DNA of 22,543 nucleotides, taken from NCBI GenBank assembly GCA_002507425.1, contig DAZU01000042.1, positions 1 through 22,543 of the forward strand, read 5' to 3'. The notes beneath the pieces were generated by a model, which was given only the letters and a program-made list of their open reading frames with translations, searched no databases and was not told where the DNA came from. How positions within the stretch are numbered: the first letter of the stretch is position 1; the number at the start of each line of letters is the position of its first letter. The stretch comes from Euryarchaeota archaeon UBA53. GTDB lineage: Archaea > Thermoplasmatota > Poseidoniia > Poseidoniales > Poseidoniaceae. Both the position numbers and the translations under genes were made by a program. Shown here piece by piece: positions 7,744 through 17,117 of this stretch.

Positions 7744-10700
7744 GTGTCAGTTTTGAGTATGTCCTCCGTTCACTCGTCAGCGCGACCAAAACCGATTGAT
7801 AAATTAAGCAAAAAAAAGACTAAATCCTTGAGTCTAGCTATCCTTATGCTTTTGTCCACAGTAGCTTCAATAGAGTTTGTTTCATTCAGTGCTCTTGCAT
7901 CGACAGACCAAGACGGAGATGGTCTTACTTATGGGCTCGAGTATCTTATTAATACGCAGCCAAATGATTGGGACTCAGACAATGATCAGCTCCCAGACGG
8001 CTGGGAGTGGCAATATGGGTTAGATCCACTTTCTGCAAATAATGAGAATGGCGCAATTGGTGATCCTGATGGAGACGGATTTTCAAATCTTCAAGAGTAT
8101 AATTACGGCCAACCAGCAAATTGGGACTTATCATCTACATCTTCCAAACTAGATAACGGGGTATGGTGGAATGGTACGGTCCCAGTGAACAATTGGGATG
8201 AAGAAAATGCCATGCAATATAATCAACTTGGATGTGGTGATGCTGGTTCTGATGGAACTGGGACTGTGATTTTGTGTGACGAAGATCCAGTTGGAAACAT
8301 CTGCACAGATGGATTTGACAATGACAAGGATGGCATGGTTGATTCAAATGATAATGATTTTGATGGTGACGCTGATTGTGCCACAAATGATGACGATGGC
8401 GATGGTGTGTTTGATGAAGATCCGAATGGATGGGATACAGACGGTGACGGAATGCCAGATGGTTGGGAGGCATCAAACGGTCTGAATGCCACATCTGCAT
8501 CCAACGCAGATGGCGCAAATGGTGACCCAGACGGAGACGGATTAATCAATCTCTACGAATATATCAACCCATCATGGACTACGAATTGTGGTGGGCAGCC
8601 CTGCTATCGTCCAGGTCCAGATGGTTCCTTCACAGAGACGACAACGCCATGTTCTCCACACTTAGGAATAGGTCCTGGTGGCTGTGCAACTTTGACTGCG
8701 GAAACTGATGGAATAACTTCAACCAACCCACTTGATTCGGATACCGATAACGATGGCCTAAACGATTCACATGAAGCGCTCACGTTGTTAACAGATCCAA
8801 CTAATGCCGATACAGATTCAGATGGAATTGATGACGGTGTTGAAGTTAATGGACAATACGGATCTCCTGCTCAGCCTAGTGATCCCCGTAACAATAACAC
8901 AGACGGTGATGCGTTCGATGATGGCGATGAAGATACCAACGGAAATGGCATAGTAGACGCTAACGAAACCGACCCTACAAGAAGAGAAGATTCTGGTGAT
9001 TTTGATAATGATGGAATCGAGAACTGGCAAGAAAATCTTTCCTGCACTCTTTGGAATCTAGCAGATTCCGATTATGGGGGAGTAAACGATGGCGATGAAC
9101 TCAATATGACACATGGAACAGATCCCTGCGATTCATTTACTAATTTTATCTCAACATTCGGCGCAGGAGCATATAATTCAGGATCAAGGCAATTGACATT
9201 GGTTGATGGCTCAGGATTCTCTCCTGCCGGCGGAATTGGATATTACAATAGCTCAGGAACATACACGCAATTTTCATACACTTCGGAGGTAAATAACGTC
9301 TTGCAAGGAGTCCTTGTTTCTCCACCTGCTGGTTCAACCTCTGTTGAAAGTTGGAACAACTCATGGTGCCATGACCTCACATCCGGCACATTTCCAAGTT
9401 ACTGTGATGACGATTATTCAGATACAGATGGTGATGGTTTAGCTGACTGGGAAGAAACTCTAGGTGTGCGCGGATACTTCTCAAACCCGACTTTGTTTGA
9501 TTCTGATGGTGATGGTGTAAATGACCTAGATGAGGTATTAGTTGGAACAGACCCATTAGAACCATGTGACAATAACCTTGACGACGATGGGGATGGATTA
9601 AACAACTACTTCGAAACCTCAACCGGATGCGATAATTCGTGGATAGGTATTACTAACGGTAGTCAGGACATTTGGGTTACAGAAGAAGACAACCTCGATA
9701 CAGATTCAGGTGGAGTGAACGATAAACAGGAATATTTTGATTCAACGAATCCTGAAAATGACCCTTCAGACGATGTGTTCCCGGACGATTTCGATGGAGA
9801 TTCCATTCCTGACGCTGTGGAGAATCAAACTGGAACTGACTGGCGCAATCCTGATACTGACGGCGGCGGAATGTTGGATGGTGACGAATGCCCACAGCAA
9901 TTTTGGTTCACAAATTGTCAAGGGTCACCATTTGACCCGTTTGATCCAAGCGACGATATAGTAAGGAGCGATATTGTATTTTGGGCAAATAACACTAGTG
10001 GCGTTGTCGACCTCAACCGAGATCACAGGTGGAGACTACACACCTATGACTATTACACTGGAGCAGCATATGGGATTGAAACTGATACACATCCTGCAAC
10101 GCAAATTAATGCTCCTTATTCCAACTTCACAAACCTAGCGTCTGCTAACTTCGCTAACGACACTGTTGCATGGAATATGGAATTTCCAACTCCAATGCTT
10201 AGTGGGAAAGTGCCCATGTCTGCATACCTTTACAACATTACATTTTGGTCAGATGCATCCCTAGCCATGTCTAGAACAAATGATACACATAGTTACGAGA
10301 TTACTGCTGGATTACTCGACGCTGTTTGGGTTGAAGAATACGAGTATTGGTTTGACTGGAGTACTATTGCTACGAACACTATCGCGGGAACTAATTCCGA
10401 TTACGAAACAATCCTACCAAGTCAATTTACAAATCTCTCTCTTCCAGAATCATATGTCAAAAACCTCACTGATGACGTTATCAGCGCTGCTGGTGCAACT
10501 GATGCATACTCAAAAGCTGATGCCATTGCAACATTCCTGAGAGACGGGAATTCTACATTTGATTTCAAACGAAATTATAACGGAAGTGGAGTTCCACCTC
10601 AGGCTGACTTGACTTATGACCTATTGAATAGGTCACGGGAAGGAACTTGTTCTGATTTCACAACGGTATTTGTGACAATGGCAAGGCTTGCAGGTTTGCC

Positions 10701-13700
10701 TGCAAGGTTTGTGACTGGATACAAAGGCGGGACCTGGACAGGTAACGGCTACGCTGTATTTGGAACCGCCTACAGTCAATGGGGTGAAGTCAGATTAGAA
10801 TTGAGCCCCGGCAGCGGAGGAGACGACCTTGGATGGATTCCCTTTGATGCTTGTCCAGACCCAGAGGAGATTGAAATTGTGAACCTTTCATGGTCTCCAA
10901 CAACTTACGACAGGGATGGACAAACTGAAGTGGTTGTTTCCGGCACCTTACAATATGCCGAAAATTCGACCGCTATTCCAGACATTACCCTAAGAGGTTA
11001 TGTTGTTGGTGTTGATGATGTTGAAAATGTACCGGGTACAGCAGCATCCTTCAACAACCTATTTGGTACTATTACAACCGATTCTAATGGTAATTTCGCC
11101 CTAAATGGGTCGATGGAATCCCCGGTAATTCCTGGATTCGCTAGCATTGTAATAGAACACATACAAAGCGGATATGTTTCATATGATGGAATTGACTTAG
11201 AAGTTCTCCTAAACATCACTGATGACTCAGTAATTAGTCACTTAGAACCAGGTGCAATTGATCAACCGGTAGTCGGTGCGGGAGCAACCACTGTAATTTC
11301 TGGCCAATTGCTGCTTGAGAGTAATTCTACCGGAGGTGTAGAAAATATTGATAATCTTGAGGTTTGGCTTAATTTCATATCATCTGAAGATGGCCAAACC
11401 AATATTTCTGGCGACGTCGGTCCGGGTGGTGTCTGGGAAATTAACGTAACTTTAGATGAACTGGAAGTTAAGACTAACATATCTGCAACTCTCGGTTTCA
11501 GCGGGTGGCAAGACAATTCTCAATCAGTTGGGAGCCCACAATTCCATCTTAGACCATCTACACATTCTATTGTTTTAGATGTCCGAGATGCGCCTAATCT
11601 AGTTGCTACAATTGAAGGTCCAACAAATAATAATTCGATTCTCCAAATAGGGGAAATGGTCTACATTAATGGAAGCGCCAATTCATTTGGCGTATCTCCT
11701 ACGCCACTTACAGGGAATCTTTCGTTTGGCATGCGTGAATTAAACGGTGGTGGCACGTTTGTTGAGTTATTTAACCAAACAGTAAATGGTTCGTTTGCAA
11801 TTGCGCATCTTTTGGACATAAATACTACCTTTGTAAGGGCTGGAGATATCGAATTGGAACTTATTTTCTATCCTGATGATTTAGACGCTACGGACTCACT
11901 CAATACCTCGACTACAGATTGGTTTTTGCAAGGCAAATTGTTCATGGAATTACAGGCAAATTCCCAAATTAGAGGTAGCGAAGTTGGAATCATAGTAATC
12001 GTCAGAGATCACCTCGGCGGTCAGTTTGAACTCAACTTAACGGGTACCTTTACCTTCGATTTTAATGGAACAACCGTAAATACAACTATCGACCCAGAAT
12101 CTAGCACAATTTCGCCCACATTCACAACCGATTCTAACTTGTTTGCTGGGGATTATTCATTCGAGATGGCTTTCGCTGGAAATGATTTCTTCCAACCGTC
12201 AACAAACTCTTCCGAACTAAGAATAATGGGTACAGTTGATGTGACTGTAACCGTAATAGACGATTGGACATACTTGGGTAATTCTACGTGGGTAATTGGC
12301 GATATTACAGATTCTGTGCATGGAAATACTGTTCTAAATAATGAATCTATAATCCGAGCAGAATTGATAACACCTGAAGGGCCGATAGACCTTGCAAACG
12401 GGTTGCTGAATAACACAACTGGCGCCTATAATTTGAGTATTACAGCTCCAACAAATTTACCATCTTCAGTATATGATATCAATATATTTGCGGACTTCCA
12501 ATCAGCAGCACCAGTTGGCGGAGCTTACTACATCTGGATAGATTCAACAACTCCACCGTCTCCTCCTCAACCGCCATCAACTACCTGGGGTATTGAATCT
12601 GAGGTTGTTGTAAATGCTGGACCACTAGATAATCTAATAGCCACAATTAATACCTCAATTGATCTACAAGCCAGAGTCACAGATGTTGCAGATGGATCAA
12701 ACCTAAGTGGGGCTGTTGTAAACTACATACTAGACTACGGTGGGGCGAATATTTCAATCGGAAATTCATCAACCGACAATGAGGGCAACACCACCCTTTC
12801 TTGGTTAATCACAGGTGTTGATCCAGGCCAATACACTCTTAGGATGGAAGTTTTAGATGATTTGACTGCTGTAAAGTCAGCTGGAGCAACTCGACACTAT
12901 GGAAATCATACAGATATCAATCTAACAGTGCAAGTTGCCTCTAACATCCGAGTCGATTCAATCCCATCAACCGTCACTGCGGGAGTAAACTTCCAAGTAA
13001 TCGGCCAGGTTGAAGACGGAGATAATGCAACAAGAAATCTTACAACATCTGTTGCAATTGATATATTTTGGCTAGATAATCCCGATGAGAAATTGATAAA
13101 CGCAGTTTTCACCACCATAAACGGCAGTTTCAACTTTTCAGTTCCTACTGATGTGCTCAATAACGGAACAGAAAGAGGACCAAGGAATTTGATAATATCA
13201 GTAGTTGAAGGTTCCTCTCCGTTTTACTTGAGTGATTCCAGCAATCACTCAATTCTAGTTCAAGGAGTTACGCAATTTGAAAACGTGCAACCGCTAAATC
13301 CAATGATAGTAAATCGTGGAACAAGCGTTAACATATCTCTTCAATTGGTAGAATCTTCAAATCTTTTCCAGCCTTTAGAGAATTATACTATTGACGTATT
13401 GTTCGATGAAACTTGGTTGGCATCTAACTCAACAGATAACCAAGGGCTCACAAGCTTTGTCCACCCAATACCCTTTGACCAACCTCTAGGTTTGGTTACA
13501 ATTGGTTTGTTCTATAATGGTAGTTTTGACCTTCTTTCCACCCAAAGAAACATCTCTACGATAACAATTAGATCAATCACAATCTTGGTAGTAGACCCGA
13601 TTATTGCTAATCCAGTTGCAGGTGAGTCATTTACAATTACTGGAACAGTTGAAAGCGATAATGGTAGCGCCTTACAGCTTAGAAATGGTGACCCATTATC

Positions 13701-16662
13701 CGCAAATGTGTTGTTCACGATTGACGGGAATGCAACAGGATTTACCCTTACTAATGGACAGATTTTAGCAAATGGTAGTTGGAGTGCTGAAATCATACTT
13801 TCATCAGGATTCAAAGCCGGATCTCATATTGCCGAAGCACAATATATACCCTCAGTGAACTTTTACTCAGGGTCTATTGCGAATCAGTCTTTTGACAGTA
13901 GAGGATTTACGATTCTAACTTTCGTTAAGCCATCAATAGATGGTGCTAACCAGCCATCTCTCAACGATAGAACGGATAGAGGTGATGATGTTAATGGAAG
14001 GCTACAACTTTTGGATAATACCGGAGTTCCCGTTGTTGGGGTCCAGGTGACAGTAACAATAAACGATACACAAGTATCCACACTAGGCACAACAGATTCC
14101 TTTGGTGTGATAGATGTAAACCTTACAGTTCCTGCGGACGTTGAGGTTGGATTCCATAATCTTGATGCAAACTTTACAGGTATTCCGGGAACAACAGGAT
14201 TAGTTGGCGATACAGCGACCGTGAGGTTTGTTGTTTTGGGCACAACTGTGATTAATATCACCGAAAGCTCGGCCTCAATAACTGCGGGGGAAACGCTATA
14301 CGTAAACGGAACATTACTAGACGATCTTGATTCAGTACTCAGAGAGAATGGAAACAACTCTATTGCAATTGTTTACTTGATGATAGACGGAGTGTCAGTC
14401 GCAAGTGTCCAGACTAGTGACGTGGACGGCTCATTTGAGTTTGTATGGAATTCACCTGAGAGCATTAGCGCTGGGACTCATGAGATTTTGGTGAAGTTTG
14501 CAGGGGGAAGAGACTGGGTGGACCCAATAGGGGAAGGAGATAGTGCCAATCCTGATTTCTATCGTCCAAGTTCGGCGATTGTTAATTTCACGGTTGCAGT
14601 CCCGACAAAAATACTACTTCTAACTCCTGGTGGACAGGTTGACAGAGAGGATATCCTTACAATTCAAGGAAGACTCCTAGACTTAGTCGATAATCCTCTT
14701 GAGGACCAGACAATAGAAATTTGGTTGGGAGGAGTTTTCCTTACGAATGTTACCACAACAGCAGATGGTTCATTCACAGCAATCCACCCTGTTCCTGCTG
14801 ATGCAACACTTGGACCTGTATTACTAGAGACTAGATTTACGGGTTCAACAGGATATCTACCATCCCAAAATAGTGGAACATGGACAGTATATTCAAAAAT
14901 TGTAGTAGAAATAAACGTTGAATCTCCTCTTGCAGTAGAGCAATTAACCACAATTGATGGATTCGTTGGGGACAATCAGCTAAGTCCGCTGGAGAATATG
15001 TCTGTCCTGGTTAGCATTGACGGCATAACAATAGGAAATGCTACAACCGATTCAAATGGAAACTTCAGTTTTGTTTGGCAGGTTCCGAACATATTTGAAG
15101 ATGGGAATCACACAGTCATCGCAGATGTTCCAGCGCAAGAATTCTATCGAGCAGGTCAAGGTAACACAACCTTCTTTTTGGCCCACAGGTCAGAAATGTC
15201 GGTAAGTATCTCCGAAGTTGACGTTACAAGAAATGACTTCTGGGAGATAACAGGCAGTCTATATGACATTGACACAGCATTAAACGACGGGCTTGCTGGA
15301 GAAACCATCTCTATATACCTCGGCGATTCTGTTGTTGCGACAGTAGTAACCTCTGAGGCAGGAGAATTTAGCACCTCTATAAGGGCTCAATCCTCATATG
15401 ACAGGGGAGATCACGTAATGAAATTCGAGTTCATCGGTAGTCCTGGACATCTACCAACTTCCACAAACGTAACAGTAACAGTTTGGGCTGAGGTAACGGT
15501 CGAAATTGACGAAATCAATTCCTATGTGATTAGGGGTAGTTCAGAAGGCCAAGACTTAATCCGAATTGTAGGCAGAGTCACGGAAGTAGGTGGAGAAGGT
15601 GCATTAATCAATAACGCGATACTAAATCTCGGAGACGGTCTTGACTGCTCATCCGGGGCTAATGATGCTCGATGTATCACAAATAATGTCATTTGGAATA
15701 GCGGTACTTTCACCATGACAGCAATTGCGCCCTCTTGGATAAATCCGGGGACTATTCAGCTAAACGTTGAAACGCCTCAGAATAATTCTCAGTATTTGCG
15801 TTCTGGTAATTCTTTCACAGACAGCATCCAAATTAGGGTCAACCTAGTTGAAGAAATTGCAGACCTAAGAATAGATACAGTTGTTGAGGATGAACAAGAA
15901 GTAATCCAAGGCTCAATAAAATTGGAGACAGAGATAAGTGAAGGTATTTATGAAGGTGTGGATGAAATTTCAATTGCCGTATATCTAGAGGACAAAGACG
16001 GAGAACGGGTAGATCAACAGGTGGTTAGAACCAGTAACGGTGGATTAGCAGTATTTGTTTTCAATTCAGAACCACAATATGGAGATACATCCACTTACGG
16101 CGAATTGACAATAAAACTCTCAATGTCACCTAACGCTATACTCTCTGATGAGTCCATCAACAATTTCAACAATAAGTTCAACCAAGCTAACTCTATTGTA
16201 TATGAATACGAGGGAGATGACTCATCTATATTCCAATCAATTTGGTTTTACATACTAGTATTTTTGGTTCTTGGTGCCGTCACGACATTCGTCATAATGA
16301 GAAGAAAAGCTGAATCAGCAGCAAAGGAGATTGCAGATATTTTCTCATACACTGCCGAACTACTGGCAGCCGGTGACTCGATGCGTGAAGCAATTTTCCA
16401 ATGCTATGAAAGCCTAGTTCACGTGTTGATGGGCCGTGGTTTCCTACGTAGAGACTTTGAAACGGTAAGAGAATTTGAAATGGCAATAAGAGCGGCACTC
16501 CCTAATCTATCAGATGAGGCATTGTCATCCCTTGATAACGTGTTCGAAGAGGCTAGGTATAGCCGCCATGAAATGGGCCAAGTTGACAAGAATAATGCAC
16601 AGGAAGCTCTAACAAGAGTTGTAAGCGAGATTTCGCAGATAGCTGATATTCCTAATCGGTAA
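7744..16662 (+). CDS. Giant surface protein: signal peptide, TSP3-like Ca-binding repeats, transglutaminase-like domain, Ig-like repeats, membrane anchor, DUF4129-like domain
   Basis: GTG 7744 is chosen because GGAG at 7735-7738 sits five bases upstream; it gives 2972 residues. ATG 7759 is an alternative, and the frame is open from 7690. Domains in order (numbered from GTG): Lys-rich n-region and signal peptide ending ALA-S near residue 53; Asp-rich calcium-binding repeats at about 55-740; a transglutaminase-like fold at about 900-1040 with Cys969 (REGTCSDF) and Asp1035 (PFDAC), where the usual His is Ser1011 (YSQWGEV); many Ig-like/Big repeats at about 1045-2750, dense in N-x-S/T sequons; a membrane segment at about 2830-2852; and a cytoplasmic C-terminus with a DUF4129-like pattern (GRGFLRRDFETVREFEMAIR...LDNVFEEARYS). 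DUF4129 is known as a C-terminal partner of transglutaminase-like membrane proteins. The protein probably spans or decorates the archaeal envelope and may act as an adhesin or matrix cross-linker. Enzymatic activity is doubtful. Confidence 0.88.
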   Translation: MSVLSMSSVHSSARPKPIDKLSKKKTKSLSLAILMLLSTVASIEFVSFSALASTDQDGDGLTYGLEYLINTQPNDWDSDNDQLPDGWEWQYGLDPLSANNENGAIGDPDGDGFSNLQEYNYGQPANWDLSSTSSKLDNGVWWNGTVPVNNWDEENAMQYNQLGCGDAGSDGTGTVILCDEDPVGNICTDGFDNDKDGMVDSNDNDFDGDADCATNDDDGDGVFDEDPNGWDTDGDGMPDGWEASNGLNATSASNADGANGDPDGDGLINLYEYINPSWTTNCGGQPCYRPGPDGSFTETTTPCSPHLGIGPGGCATLTAETDGITSTNPLDSDTDNDGLNDSHEALTLLTDPTNADTDSDGIDDGVEVNGQYGSPAQPSDPRNNNTDGDAFDDGDEDTNGNGIVDANETDPTRREDSGDFDNDGIENWQENLSCTLWNLADSDYGGVNDGDELNMTHGTDPCDSFTNFISTFGAGAYNSGSRQLTLVDGSGFSPAGGIGYYNSSGTYTQFSYTSEVNNVLQGVLVSPPAGSTSVESWNNSWCHDLTSGTFPSYCDDDYSDTDGDGLADWEETLGVRGYFSNPTLFDSDGDGVNDLDEVLVGTDPLEPCDNNLDDDGDGLNNYFETSTGCDNSWIGITNGSQDIWVTEEDNLDTDSGGVNDKQEYFDSTNPENDPSDDVFPDDFDGDSIPDAVENQTGTDWRNPDTDGGGMLDGDECPQQFWFTNCQGSPFDPFDPSDDIVRSDIVFWANNTSGVVDLNRDHRWRLHTYDYYTGAAYGIETDTHPATQINAPYSNFTNLASANFANDTVAWNMEFPTPMLSGKVPMSAYLYNITFWSDASLAMSRTNDTHSYEITAGLLDAVWVEEYEYWFDWSTIATNTIAGTNSDYETILPSQFTNLSLPESYVKNLTDDVISAAGATDAYSKADAIATFLRDGNSTFDFKRNYNGSGVPPQADLTYDLLNRSREGTCSDFTTVFVTMARLAGLPARFVTGYKGGTWTGNGYAVFGTAYSQWGEVRLELSPGSGGDDLGWIPFDACPDPEEIEIVNLSWSPTTYDRDGQTEVVVSGTLQYAENSTAIPDITLRGYVVGVDDVENVPGTAASFNNLFGTITTDSNGNFALNGSMESPVIPGFASIVIEHIQSGYVSYDGIDLEVLLNITDDSVISHLEPGAIDQPVVGAGATTVISGQLLLESNSTGGVENIDNLEVWLNFISSEDGQTNISGDVGPGGVWEINVTLDELEVKTNISATLGFSGWQDNSQSVGSPQFHLRPSTHSIVLDVRDAPNLVATIEGPTNNNSILQIGEMVYINGSANSFGVSPTPLTGNLSFGMRELNGGGTFVELFNQTVNGSFAIAHLLDINTTFVRAGDIELELIFYPDDLDATDSLNTSTTDWFLQGKLFMELQANSQIRGSEVGIIVIVRDHLGGQFELNLTGTFTFDFNGTTVNTTIDPESSTISPTFTTDSNLFAGDYSFEMAFAGNDFFQPSTNSSELRIMGTVDVTVTVIDDWTYLGNSTWVIGDITDSVHGNTVLNNESIIRAELITPEGPIDLANGLLNNTTGAYNLSITAPTNLPSSVYDINIFADFQSAAPVGGAYYIWIDSTTPPSPPQPPSTTWGIESEVVVNAGPLDNLIATINTSIDLQARVTDVADGSNLSGAVVNYILDYGGANISIGNSSTDNEGNTTLSWLITGVDPGQYTLRMEVLDDLTAVKSAGATRHYGNHTDINLTVQVASNIRVDSIPSTVTAGVNFQVIGQVEDGDNATRNLTTSVAIDIFWLDNPDEKLINAVFTTINGSFNFSVPTDVLNNGTERGPRNLIISVVEGSSPFYLSDSSNHSILVQGVTQFENVQPLNPMIVNRGTSVNISLQLVESSNLFQPLENYTIDVLFDETWLASNSTDNQGLTSFVHPIPFDQPLGLVTIGLFYNGSFDLLSTQRNISTITIRSITILVVDPIIANPVAGESFTITGTVESDNGSALQLRNGDPLSANVLFTIDGNATGFTLTNGQILANGSWSAEIILSSGFKAGSHIAEAQYIPSVNFYSGSIANQSFDSRGFTILTFVKPSIDGANQPSLNDRTDRGDDVNGRLQLLDNTGVPVVGVQVTVTINDTQVSTLGTTDSFGVIDVNLTVPADVEVGFHNLDANFTGIPGTTGLVGDTATVRFVVLGTTVINITESSASITAGETLYVNGTLLDDLDSVLRENGNNSIAIVYLMIDGVSVASVQTSDVDGSFEFVWNSPESISAGTHEILVKFAGGRDWVDPIGEGDSANPDFYRPSSAIVNFTVAVPTKILLLTPGGQVDREDILTIQGRLLDLVDNPLEDQTIEIWLGGVFLTNVTTTADGSFTAIHPVPADATLGPVLLETRFTGSTGYLPSQNSGTWTVYSKIVVEINVESPLAVEQLTTIDGFVGDNQLSPLENMSVLVSIDGITIGNATTDSNGNFSFVWQVPNIFEDGNHTVIADVPAQEFYRAGQGNTTFFLAHRSEMSVSISEVDVTRNDFWEITGSLYDIDTALNDGLAGETISIYLGDSVVATVVTSEAGEFSTSIRAQSSYDRGDHVMKFEFIGSPGHLPTSTNVTVTVWAEVTVEIDEINSYVIRGSSEGQDLIRIVGRVTEVGGEGALINNAILNLGDGLDCSSGANDARCITNNVIWNSGTFTMTAIAPSWINPGTIQLNVETPQNNSQYLRSGNSFTDSIQIRVNLVEEIADLRIDTVVEDEQEVIQGSIKLETEISEGIYEGVDEISIAVYLEDKDGERVDQQVVRTSNGGLAVFVFNSEPQYGDTSTYGELTIKLSMSPNAILSDESINNFNNKFNQANSIVYEYEGDDSSIFQSIWFYILVFLVLGAVTTFVIMRRKAESAAKEIADIFSYTAELLAAGDSMREAIFQCYESLVHVLMGRGFLRRDFETVREFEMAIRAALPNLSDEALSSLDNVFEEARYSRHEMGQVDKNNAQEALTRVVSEISQIADIPNR
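7906..9957 (+). repeat. Protein-level thrombospondin type 3-like calcium-binding repeats
   Basis: The encoded segment contains more than a dozen DxDxDG-type loops. Examples are DQDGDGLTYGLEY, DSDNDQLPDGWEW, DPDGDGFSNLQEY, DTDGDGMPDGWEA, DPDGDGLINLYEY, DSDTDNDGLNDSHEA and DSDGDGVNDLDEV. Each loop is usually followed by an aromatic/Glu helix cap and an N-x-x-NP-type spacer. Around 8302-8379 a Cys-bounded variant, C-TDG-x-DNDKDG...FDGDAD-C, matches the MopE-like metal-binding motif. Calcium would be expected to rigidify this region in sea water. Confidence 0.8.
10890..16140 (+). repeat. Protein-level Ig-like (Big/invasin-like) beta-sandwich repeats
   Basis: The encoded region repeats, about every 85-110 residues, a pattern of V/I-x-G-x-L (start of a domain), an N-x-T sequon, TT-D-x-x-G-x-F-x-F/L-x-x-x-x-P near the domain centre (for example TTDSNGNFSFVW, TSDVDGSFEFVW, TTADGSFTAIHP), then a closing strand with aGxH/hxhxhxF and Y/FxxS. 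The units are diverged in DNA, so this is a domain array and not a tandem DNA repeat. Such arrays usually act as stalks or adhesive rods. Confidence 0.7.
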
Positions 16663-17082
16663 TCACCAATCGAGTTTTAAAATTCCATTTTCAATTATCG
16701 CTTTGATATCTAATGCATCTCTTGGAAGCGGTAGTTTTCTATCCAAACTACCGATTTTGAGGCGAAGGTAATTGGATCCTTCAATTTCTCCAAAACTTAA
16801 GTCTACATTTTCGGATTCCGTGCCTTGTAGTGGTATGACAAGACCGCCATCGTGTCTAACCCCGTTTAACTCTTCAAGCATCCAATCGAGTCGCCTCTCA
16901 GGAGCGATTGAATCGAGATGCTTTTCTGGTAATTCGCCAGAATTTACTAGCATCATTGTATGCCTGTCCCTGACTTCAGAGAGGTGATCACTGGTAATCT
17001 CAAAGGATGCATGAAGTTCTGTTGGTGAGGCGTCAAGTCCATCACTAACAGTCTCTATTTCGACTTCTTTCCATTCTTCCAT
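16663..17082 (-). CDS. Small acidic protein with an Hsp20/CS-like C-terminal motif
   Basis: This 139-residue protein starts at ATG 17082, with GGGAG eight bases upstream. The C-terminal 35 residues (YLRLKIGSLDRKLPLP, then IKAIIENGILKLDW) read like the end of an alpha-crystallin (Hsp20) or CS domain, where a paired strand with R-x-x-x-LP is followed by an A-x-x-x-NGxLxL strand. The N-terminal two-thirds is acidic and I do not recognise it. It is short of a full sHSP, with no clear IxI tail. It lies 35 bases after the XPD-like helicase on the same strand, so the two are probably co-transcribed. Its stop codon directly abuts the stop of the giant gene on the other strand, with no bases between. 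A chaperone-like or adaptor role is a guess from the motif only. Confidence 0.65.
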   Translation of the reverse strand: MEEWKEVEIETVSDGLDASPTELHASFEITSDHLSEVRDRHTMMLVNSGELPEKHLDSIAPERRLDWMLEELNGVRHDGGLVIPLQGTESENVDLSFGEIEGSNYLRLKIGSLDRKLPLPRDALDIKAIIENGILKLDW

Positions 17083-17117
17083 ATTTATGTCTCCCTAGGT
17101 GGCCAGTATTGAACCTT

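Noticed and set aside
8135..8549. Two overlapping minus-strand frames rich in His or Ser/Pro within the Ca-repeat region
   Set aside because: They are the antisense shadows of repeated GATGGTGAT codons and carry no independent coding evidence.
7906..9957. Tandem DNA minisatellite or CRISPR-like repeat array
   Set aside because: The repetition is at protein level with varied spacing and codons; there are no regular repeat-spacer units.
13884..14357. 157-residue minus-strand open frame inside the giant gene
   Set aside because: Its Thr/Val/Pro-rich composition mirrors the antisense of the Ig-like repeats; nothing recognisable is present.
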